DNA of 37,192 nucleotides, from positions 1 to 37,192 of the forward strand of contig NZ_JAMBOD010000015.1 in assembly GCF_023715445.1 (NCBI RefSeq), given 5' to 3'. Shown here one piece after another: positions 31,506 to 37,192 of this stretch. A program made the translations under genes and the position numbers. Under the pieces are notes generated by a model that worked only from the letters and a program-made list of their open reading frames with translations, was not told where the DNA came from and did not search any database. Position 1 is the first letter of the stretch. Every line of letters starts with the position of its first letter. This stretch comes from Fictibacillus nanhaiensis. GTDB taxonomy: Bacteria > Bacillota > Bacilli > Bacillales > Fictibacillaceae.

Positions 31506-32110
31506 TTGAACACTATCAATATAGCAGAGCATCTGTTTCCTCTTATCAGAAGCCAAAAAAGGGAAATGATCTTTGCGGAGATAGTTTTTACGTGAAAGAA
31601 ACGGAAAATTATTTGATTTGCGCAGTTGCGGATGGCTTAGGAAGCGGTAAAATGGCAAAAGAAGCGTCAGGAGCAGCCACTGACATCATCGACCGTAATC
31701 ATCAAGAAACAGTTGAACAATTGATGCACCTTTGCAACGATGGACTAAGGTATACACGCGGCGCTGTTATAGCAATCGTGAAAGTCGATTATAAAAATCA
31801 AACTGCCTCATATTCTGGAGTAGGTAACATCCGTTTTATGATCTCTGCAGAAAGACAACGTGCCGTACACCCTTTGCCTAAAGTAGGTTTTCTTGTAGGA
31901 AAACCAGAACGATTTAAAGTGCAGGATTTCAAATTTGAAAAAGACTTAACCTTTATGCTCTATTCCGATGGTATGGATATTCATACGCAAAGCCGTTCAC
32001 TTTTAACGAAAATGATTTCTCCAAAGGAATCAGTGAAATATATCAGTGAATTGCCGCAGGATATAAATGATGATGCTACATGCCTTGTCGGCCAAGTGAA
32101 TATAAGTTAG
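31502..32110 (+). CDS. rsbX: Negative-feedback phosphatase RsbX
   Basis: PP2C-type phosphatase of 202 residues that dephosphorylates RsbR and RsbS to reset the stressosome. Motifs: CGDSFYV, VADGLGSGKMAKEAS (metal-binding Asp and Gly), LYSDGMD and DDATCLVGQV near the C-terminus. CGGAGG precedes the ATG, and ATGA overlap couples it to sigB. It is the last gene of the operon; a terminator follows. Confidence 0.94.
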   Translation: MIEHYQYSRASVSSYQKPKKGNDLCGDSFYVKETENYLICAVADGLGSGKMAKEASGAATDIIDRNHQETVEQLMHLCNDGLRYTRGAVIAIVKVDYKNQTASYSGVGNIRFMISAERQRAVHPLPKVGFLVGKPERFKVQDFKFEKDLTFMLYSDGMDIHTQSRSLLTKMISPKESVKYISELPQDINDDATCLVGQVNIS

Positions 32111-32112
32111 AG

Positions 32113-32149
32113 AAACATCATCCTTATACATTTGAGGGTGGTGTTTTTT
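32113..32149 (+). terminator. Terminator of the sigB operon
   Basis: AAACATCATCCT and AGGGTGGTGTTT (wobble pairs) with a loop of about 10 bases, then T-run. Confidence 0.8.
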
Positions 32150-32169
32150 GTTTGTCTTTCAATGGATTT

Positions 32170-32198
32170 TTTACGGAGGGATCCTCTTCGTTTATAAT
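32170..32198 (+). promoter_or_regulatory. SigA-type promoter of tex
   Basis: TTTACG at 32170-32175, 17 bases, TATAAT at 32193-32198 (perfect -10), 33 bases before the start. Confidence 0.65.
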
Positions 32199-32230
32199 AG
32201 AAGTAATTGATGGAAAAAGGAGTGTTCTTT

Positions 32231-34402
32231 TTGGGACAACCTGTTAACGAACAAGCATTGCGTATGATGGAACAGGAATTGAATGTTAAAGGAAAACAAA
32301 TTAATCAAGTAATCGAATTATTAGAAGAAGGAAATACGGTACCATTTATTGCCCGTTATCGAAAGGAATTAACAGGAGGTCTAGATGAAGTCCAGATCAA
32401 AGATATCATGGATCGCTGGACATATCTTCAAAACCTCGCTTCCCGAAAAGAAGAAGTTATCCGTCTGATCGACGAGCAAGGTAAATTAACGGAAGAACTA
32501 AAAGCAAGTATTAATAAGGCCCAAAAGCTGCAGGATATTGAAGACCTATACCGTCCTTACAAACAAAAAAGACGGACTAAAGCGACAGTTGCGAAAGAGA
32601 AAGGATTAGAGCCATTAGCTTTGTGGCTGCTCGAACAGCAAGATAAAAATCCTTTAGAAGCGGCAAAAGATTACATAAATGAAGAAAAAGAAGTACTGTC
32701 AGCAGAAGATGCCCTTCAAGGTGCCAAAGACATTATCGCAGAAATGCTGTCTGACGATGCTGATATGCGAAAGTGGATCCGTGAAGATACTTTTTCAAAA
32801 GGAGAAATCAAAACGGAGGGCAAAAATACAGAAGCGGATGAGAAAAAAGTATTTGAAATGTACTACGAATACCAGGAACCTATCCGAAAGATTGTTCCCC
32901 ACCGTGTACTTGCGGTAAACCGTGGTGAAAAGGAAGGGATGTTAAAGGTTGGAATTGTGGCTCCTGCTGAATTAATTCTTTCTAAAATCGAAAGAAAAAC
33001 AATTAAGCGATCAGGTTCGCCTGCTGCTCCTTATTTACAAGAAGCCATTGAAGATGCCTACAAACGATTAATTTCGCCTTCCATTGAAAGAGAAATACGT
33101 GCATCTTTAACGGAGCAAGCAGAAGAACGTGCGATTCATATTTTCTCTGAAAATGTAAGAAGTCTTTTGCTTCAAGCGCCATTGAAAGGGAAAGTCGTAC
33201 TAGGAGTGGACCCGGCATATCGTACTGGCTGTAAATTGGGTGTTGTTGATGAGACAGGGAAGGTTCTTCATATTCAAACCATCTATCCAACACCTCCGCG
33301 TTCCGAGGTTGAAAAATCTGCTGCCGTTGTTAAGAAGCTAATTGATCAGTATGACATTGAGATTGCTGCTATCGGTAATGGTACAGCATCGCGTGAAACA
33401 GAACAATTTATTGCAGAAACACTAAAAGACCTGGAAAAATCAGTGGCTTATGTCATTGTAAACGAAGCGGGCGCAAGTGTTTACTCAGCTTCAAGTGTAG
33501 CCCGTGAAGAATTTCCGGATCTTCAAGTCGAAGAAAGAAGCGCTGTTTCAATCGCCAGAAGACTTCAAGATCCTTTAGCTGAACTTGTAAAAATAGATCC
33601 AAAATCGATCGGGGTCGGTCAGTATCAGCATGATGTATCCCAAAAACGTCTAGGTGAAGAAATCACATTTGTTGTAGAGACAGCTGTAAACCAAGTTGGT
33701 GTGAATGTTAATACGGCATCATCTTCGCTGCTTCAGTATGTTTCGGGCTTGTCTAAAACCGTTGCTCAAAACATCATTTTAAAAAGAAACGAAGTTGGGA
33801 AATTTAAAAATAGAACCGAGCTTAAGAAGATTCCGCGTCTTGGAGCAAAAACGTACGAGCAATGTATCGGATTTCTGCGTGTAGTGGATGGTGATCAGCC
33901 GCTAGACCAAACTGGAATCCACCCTGAAAGCTATCCGGGGACTAAAGCATTGTTAAAAGAGCTGGGCTTTACGCCTGCAGATATTGGCACAGAAGCTCTT
34001 GCTGAAAAATTAAACTCTCTTTCATTAGAAGAAACATCGAACAAACTGGATATTGGTATACCGACGCTAAAAGATATTATTGATGGTCTGACAAAGCCCG
34101 GCCGGGATCCCCGGGATGAATTTTCAGGTCCCGTTCTTAAAACAGATGTTTTAAAAATGGAGGATTTAGCTCCCGGTATGGAGCTGCAAGGAACAGTCCG
34201 GAATGTTGTGGACTTCGGAGCTTTTGTAGACATTGGTGTAAAACAAGACGGGCTCGTCCATATTTCAAAATTAACGGATCGATTTGTAAAGAATCCGATG
34301 GATGTTGTAAGTGTGGGCCAAGTTGTAACAGTTTGGGTAGATTCCGTAGATGTAGCGAAACAGCGAATTGCTCTTACGATGATCGCGCCAAAAAAGGGGT
34401 AA
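32231..34402 (+). CDS. tex: Tex-family RNA-binding transcription accessory protein
   Basis: A 723-residue Tex protein (YdcI in B. subtilis, about 719). Domains in order: N-terminal helical region with VPFIARYRKELTGGLDE and DLYRPYKQKRRTKA; YqgF/RuvX-like core (VVLGVDPAYRTGCKLGVVD); helix-hairpin-helix region (VNTASSSLLQYVSGL, FKNRTELKKIPRLGAKTYEQ); and C-terminal S1 domain (GTVRNVVDFGAFVDIGVKQDGLVHIS). TTG 32231 is used because AAAAAGGAG lies eight bases upstream. The MITE-like copy 3 begins almost at the stop codon. Confidence 0.95.
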   Translation: MGQPVNEQALRMMEQELNVKGKQINQVIELLEEGNTVPFIARYRKELTGGLDEVQIKDIMDRWTYLQNLASRKEEVIRLIDEQGKLTEELKASINKAQKLQDIEDLYRPYKQKRRTKATVAKEKGLEPLALWLLEQQDKNPLEAAKDYINEEKEVLSAEDALQGAKDIIAEMLSDDADMRKWIREDTFSKGEIKTEGKNTEADEKKVFEMYYEYQEPIRKIVPHRVLAVNRGEKEGMLKVGIVAPAELILSKIERKTIKRSGSPAAPYLQEAIEDAYKRLISPSIEREIRASLTEQAEERAIHIFSENVRSLLLQAPLKGKVVLGVDPAYRTGCKLGVVDETGKVLHIQTIYPTPPRSEVEKSAAVVKKLIDQYDIEIAAIGNGTASRETEQFIAETLKDLEKSVAYVIVNEAGASVYSASSVAREEFPDLQVEERSAVSIARRLQDPLAELVKIDPKSIGVGQYQHDVSQKRLGEEITFVVETAVNQVGVNVNTASSSLLQYVSGLSKTVAQNIILKRNEVGKFKNRTELKKIPRLGAKTYEQCIGFLRVVDGDQPLDQTGIHPESYPGTKALLKELGFTPADIGTEALAEKLNSLSLEETSNKLDIGIPTLKDIIDGLTKPGRDPRDEFSGPVLKTDVLKMEDLAPGMELQGTVRNVVDFGAFVDIGVKQDGLVHISKLTDRFVKNPMDVVSVGQVVTVWVDSVDVAKQRIALTMIAPKKG

Positions 34403-34403
34403 A

Positions 34404-34630
34404 AGGCTGTTTTCGAAAAATATTGTTTCTAATAGAAGATGTTGATTTCCATTCCAGTATGCTCGCTTTCCACGAGGCGTGCGGTGAGCCCCCTAGGCTA
34501 ATCTAGCCTGCCGTGGTCTCACCTGTCCCGCTGATTCCGCCGGAGTCTCGCACCTTGCGTTCCAATCAACTAATCAAAGAAGCGAACTCAACAAAAAATG
34601 TTCAAAAGTAACAATCTTTAGAAATGAGTC
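34404..34630 (+). repeat. MITE-like dispersed element, copy 3 (short form)
   Basis: About 227 bp: left arm AGGCTGTTTTC at 34404-34414; core from GTTGATTTCC (34441) to CCAATCAAC (ending 34570); right arm ...ACAATCTTTAGAAATGAGTC ending about 34630, imperfectly complementary to the left arm. It lacks the roughly 90-base central block present in copies 1 and 2 and instead has CCTAGGCTAATCTAGCCTGCC. The element starts two bases after the tex stop. Confidence 0.75.
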
Positions 34631-34636
34631 AAATAA

Positions 34637-34680
34637 AAAAGCGCTCCTCAAGTGATTATTCTTCACTGGAGGAGTGCTTT
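34637..34680 (-). terminator. Terminator of cmpA, stem begins inside the gene
   Basis: On the minus strand, GCACTCCTC and GAGGAGCGC-type arms plus AGTG/CACT pair around AAGAATAAT, followed by TTTTTT. The 5' arm lies within the last codons of cmpA, and the stop codon is in the loop region. Confidence 0.8.
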
Positions 34681-34778
34681 CTGTTATAAAAGAACCAGCA
34701 TTGATTCAGTAAGCGGATTTGGTAACGATCTTTTTGATAGTACGCACGGCGGAGCTGCCTTTTAAACCATGTTGGCAT
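34656..34778 (-). CDS. cmpA: Cortex morphogenetic protein CmpA
   Basis: A 40-residue sporulation peptide. It begins MPTWFKRQLRRAYYQKDR, then YQIRLLNQCWFFYNRKHSS. This matches B. subtilis CmpA (37 residues; MPNWLKKQ... NYQIKLLNQCWYFY) as I remember it, and the position between tex and ydcK is the same. CmpA acts in the mother cell in quality control of the coat basement layer, promoting SpoIVA destruction by ClpXP when cortex assembly goes wrong. AAGGAGG lies seven to eight bases before the ATG. In B. subtilis it is SigE-dependent; I could not find a convincing SigE promoter here. Confidence 0.93.
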   Translation of the reverse strand: MPTWFKRQLRRAYYQKDRYQIRLLNQCWFFYNRKHSSSEE

Positions 34779-34875
34779 ATAGAGAACCTCCTTGAACTTC
34801 CCAATCCGTTGTTTGTGTATTAGTCTATGTATAGAAGCTTGTTAATGTGAACTTGAATAAATAAGGAGCATGACC

Positions 34876-35334
34876 ATGACAGACGAGGAACTGCAGAAAC
34901 TCACCGAGGAGATTTCCATTCAATTTTTTAATAAAAAGTTCCGCCACAAAGCCAGATTCAATAAAAGATTGCGGACAACTGGCGGAAGATATCTGTTAAG
35001 AACGCACGATATTGAGATGAATCCGCACCTTTTTGCGGCTTTTGGGATTGAAGAATTAATCGGTGTAATAAAACACGAGCTTGTTCATTACCATCTTCAT
35101 ATTGAAGGGAAAGGATATAAACACGGAGATTACGATTTTAAGTATTTGCTGAATAAAGTTGGTGGATCGCGTTACTGTCAGTCTGTTCCTGAAAAAAGAA
35201 GGACAGAAAGTTATAAATATCACTATATTTGCACTGACTGTACGCAGTCATTTAAAAGAAAAAGGAAGATTGATACGAAAAGATATGTGTGCGGAAAGTG
35301 CCGCGGAAAATTAAAACCGATTTCTTCAAAATAG
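34876..35334 (+). CDS. ydcK: SprT-like zinc metalloprotein YdcK
   Basis: A 152-residue SprT-family protein. The Zn motif HELVHYH (HExxH) is at about residues 66-72, with further His in GKGYKHGDYDF. The C-terminal zinc ribbon has two Cys pairs (CTDC and CGKC). RLRTTGGRYLL is the conserved N-terminal stretch. ATG 34876 is used because AAGGAG lies about seven bases upstream; ATG 34870 is too close. The function of the Bacillus member is not established, although eukaryotic relatives (Spartan) are DNA-protein-crosslink proteases. Confidence 0.92.
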   Translation: MTDEELQKLTEEISIQFFNKKFRHKARFNKRLRTTGGRYLLRTHDIEMNPHLFAAFGIEELIGVIKHELVHYHLHIEGKGYKHGDYDFKYLLNKVGGSRYCQSVPEKRRTESYKYHYICTDCTQSFKRKRKIDTKRYVCGKCRGKLKPISSK

Positions 35335-35458
35335 AGTGTTGACTTCAATTATAGGAATGTGGTAACTTAATTAAGTCGCTGTTAGACATGCCCTATACAT
35401 GGCTTTTCGTAACGGCAGTTGCAGCAAGGAATGCTTAGAAAAAACCTTCTAAAATGGG

Positions 35459-35487
35459 TTGACATTTTAAGCTGAACCAATTATGAT
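35459..35487 (+). promoter_or_regulatory. Strong promoter of the tRNA cluster
   Basis: TTGACA (perfect) at 35459-35464, 17 bases, TATGAT at 35482-35487, 22 bases before the first tRNA. Confidence 0.8.
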
Positions 35488-35509
35488 ATTAATTGTCCTT
35501 AAATGACAT

Positions 35510-35584
35510 TCCACAGTAGCTCAGTGGTAGAGCTATCGGCTGTTAACCGATCGGTCGTAGGTTCGAGTCCTACCTGTGGAGCCA
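35510..35584 (+). tRNA. tRNA-Asn (GTT)
   Basis: 75 bases with encoded CCA. Acceptor TCCACAG/CTGTGGA; anticodon loop CTGTTAA; T-arm GGTTCGAGTCC. First of twelve tRNAs. Confidence 0.97.
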
Positions 35585-35587
35585 TAC

Positions 35588-35678
35588 AGAGAAGTACCCA
35601 AGTGGCTCAAGGGGCTCCCCTGCTAAGGGAGTAGATCGCTAACGCGGTGCGAGGGTTCGAATCCCTTCTTCTCTGCCA
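35588..35678 (+). tRNA. tRNA-Ser (GCT)
   Basis: 91 bases with a long variable arm. Acceptor AGAGAAG/CTTCTCT; anticodon GCT in CTGCTAA; encoded CCA. Confidence 0.97.
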
Positions 35679-35681
35679 TGT

Positions 35682-35756
35682 GGCCCGTTGGTCAAGCGGT
35701 TAAGACACCGCCCTTTCACGGCGGTAACACGGGTTCGAATCCCGTACGGGTCACCA
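35682..35756 (+). tRNA. tRNA-Glu (TTC)
   Basis: 75 bases. Acceptor GGCCCGT/ACGGGTC; anticodon TTC in CTTTCAC; encoded CCA. Confidence 0.97.
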
Positions 35757-35795
35757 TTTAATTTCATAAAAAATTATGAATACCTATAGATAGAT

Positions 35796-35871
35796 GGACT
35801 CGTGGTGTAGTGGTTAACATGCCTGCCTGTCACGCAGGAGATCGCCGGTTCGACCCCGGTCGGGTCCGCCA
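35796..35871 (+). tRNA. tRNA-Asp (GTC)
   Basis: 76 bases. Acceptor GGACTCG/CGGGTCC; anticodon GTC in CTGTCAC; encoded CCA. Confidence 0.97.
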
Positions 35872-35888
35872 TTTTTACTATAAGGTGT

Positions 35889-35963
35889 TGGGCTATAGCC
35901 AAGCGGTAAGGCAACGGACTTTGACTCCGTCATGCGCTGGTTCGAATCCAGCTAGCCCAGCCA
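35889..35963 (+). tRNA. tRNA-Gln (TTG)
   Basis: 75 bases. Acceptor TGGGCTA/TAGCCCA; anticodon TTG in CTTTGAC; encoded CCA. Confidence 0.97.
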
Positions 35964-36004
35964 TTTTTTGTTTTTAAGATAGGTGTTTCAGTATTTAATG
36001 CTAA

Positions 36005-36021
36005 GAGCCATTAGCTCAGTC
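36005..36021 (+). repeat. Duplicated 5' fragment of tRNA-Lys
   Basis: GAGCCATTAGCTCAGTC at 36005-36021 is identical to the first 17 bases of the intact tRNA-Lys at 36125, exactly 120 bases downstream. The rest of the tRNA is absent after the first copy. The 103 bases between contain small hairpins (for example CGAG-TTGT-CTCG) but no gene I recognise. Confidence 0.9.
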
Positions 36022-36124
36022 ACGAGCAACACAACGTGATTGAACGACGAGTTGTCTCGACGGATACACTTTCATACTTTGCTTTCAGAGGAAGAGACAG
36101 GGTACTGACGGACACAATTAGCAC

Positions 36125-36200
36125 GAGCCATTAGCTCAGTCGGTAGAGCATCTGACTTTTAATCAGAGGGTCGAAGGTTCGAGTCCTTCATGGCTCACCA
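36125..36200 (+). tRNA. tRNA-Lys (TTT)
   Basis: 76 bases. Acceptor GAGCCAT/ATGGCTC; anticodon TTT in CTTTTAA; encoded CCA. Preceded by a duplicated fragment of its own 5' end. Confidence 0.97.
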
Positions 36201-36215
36201 TTTTCAAATTAATAT

Positions 36216-36299
36216 GCGGGTGTGGCGGAATTGGCAGACGCGCTAGACTTAGGATCTAGTGTCTTTGACGTGGGGGTTCGAGTCCCTTCACCCGCACCA
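36216..36299 (+). tRNA. tRNA-Leu (TAG)
   Basis: 84 bases with a long variable arm. Acceptor GCGGGTG/CACCCGC; anticodon loop CTTAGGA; encoded CCA. Confidence 0.96.
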
Positions 36300-36349
36300 T
36301 ATTAATTAAAACATAAGGTTGCAGTGCACATGCGCTGGCATCTAGCCGC

Positions 36350-36435
<86 letters not shown>

Positions 36436-36482
36436 ACTTTTCATAATAACATATATAATGCATTTGAATATGCAATGGATAG

Positions 36483-36559
36483 GCGCCCTTAGCTCAGCTG
36501 GATAGAGTGTTTGACTACGAATCAAAAGGTCGGGAGTTCGAATCTCTCAGGGCGCGCCA
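36483..36559 (+). tRNA. tRNA-Arg (ACG)
   Basis: 77 bases. Acceptor GCGCCCT/AGGGCGC; anticodon ACG in CTACGAA; encoded CCA. Confidence 0.97.
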
Positions 36560-36570
36560 TATTTTTTTTA

Positions 36571-36647
36571 CGGGAAGTGGCTCAGCTTGGTAGAGCACCT
36601 GGTTTGGGACCAGGGGGTCGCAGGTTCAAATCCTGTCTTCCCGACCA
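36571..36647 (+). tRNA. tRNA-Pro (TGG)
   Basis: 77 bases. Acceptor CGGGAAG/CTTCCCG; anticodon TGG in TTTGGGA; encoded CCA. Confidence 0.97.
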
Positions 36648-36655
36648 TTCTTTAT

Positions 36656-36729
36656 GCGGGTGTAGTTTAATGGTAAAACAAGAGCCTTCCAAGCTCTGGT
36701 CGTGAGTTCGATTCTCATCACCCGCTCCA
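36656..36729 (+). tRNA. tRNA-Gly (TCC)
   Basis: 74 bases. Acceptor GCGGGTG/CACCCGC; anticodon TCC in CTTCCAA; encoded CCA. Confidence 0.97.
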
Positions 36730-36739
36730 TTATATTTAC

Positions 36740-36816
<77 letters not shown>

Positions 36817-36847
36817 TTTATCTTTAAAAAAGATTTTAAAAAAACGC

Positions 36848-36876
36848 TTGACTTTACAGCTGAGATTCGGTAAGAT
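36848..36876 (+). promoter_or_regulatory. rRNA operon promoter
   Basis: TTGACT at 36848-36853, 17 bases, TAAGAT at 36871-36876. The leader then carries a boxA-like TCTTTGAAAACTGAAC (36914-36929), typical of Bacillus rrn operons. Confidence 0.75.
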
Positions 36877-36991
36877 AATAAAGCTGTCTCGAAAGAAGAC
36901 AAGCCAAACAGTTCTTTGAAAACTGAACAAAAGAAATAGGTAAGGAATTACATTTAATTCCGTCAGTTTTAAATCGAGCAAGTCAAACACT

Positions 36992-37192
<201 letters not shown>

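Noticed and set aside
34780-34875. SigE promoter for cmpA
   Set aside because: TATACATA and AATACACA on the minus strand resemble a SigE -10, but no -35 with correct spacing is present.

Overview
The window reads as a chromosomal segment of a low-GC, endospore-forming Bacillaceae bacterium. The evidence is the 16S rRNA 5' end, the cortex-morphogenesis peptide CmpA, the SigX/RsiX pair, and a long block (ydcA-acpS-ydcC-alr-ndoAI-ndoA-rsbRA-S-T-U-V-W-sigB-rsbX-tex-cmpA-ydcK-tRNAs) that follows the Bacillus subtilis order. From the 16S V1 region I suspect Fictibacillus or a close relative, but cannot confirm it without a database.

Layout. 1-2650: ECF sigma factor sigX, its anti-sigma rsiX, and a small secreted NlpC/P60-like protein that has lost its catalytic residues and lies behind its own SigX-type promoter. 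2690-5870: an RND exporter (SwrC-like). 5900-11440: an accessory stretch with UV endonuclease uvsE, a short-chain dehydrogenase / QueA-like / glyoxalase-fold operon, two decayed genes, small hypothetical genes and 21-bp-period intergenic repeats. 11433-15660: an LTA-synthase-family enzyme, a glyoxalase-fold protein, signal peptidase I, a MITE-like repeat, 3-methyladenine glycosylase and a short L,D-transpeptidase. 15661-17246 (minus strand): the most interesting locus, an HTH-TPR regulator of the RRNPP (NprR/PlcR) type followed by a secreted precursor made of six tandem 13-residue units, best read as a multi-copy pheromone. 17471-22340: a hypothetical protein, Nudix hydrolase, CorA, D,D-carboxypeptidase and a DinB-like protein. 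22347-27046: rhomboid protease, acpS, ydcC, alr and the EndoAI/EndoA toxin-antitoxin pair. 27254-32110: the complete stressosome/partner-switching SigB operon. 32231-35334: tex, cmpA and ydcK. 35510-37192: twelve tRNAs leading into a 16S rRNA gene cut by the window end.

How it works together. Three regulatory circuits are visible: SigX-RsiX with two SigX-type promoters; the RsbR-S-T-U-V-W-X cascade with an internal SigB autoregulatory promoter; and the putative RRNPP receptor-pheromone pair with a SigH-like promoter for the peptide gene. Three copies of one MITE-like element and three arrays of about 21-bp repeats sit in intergenic space. I saw no prophage, CRISPR array or intact insertion sequence.
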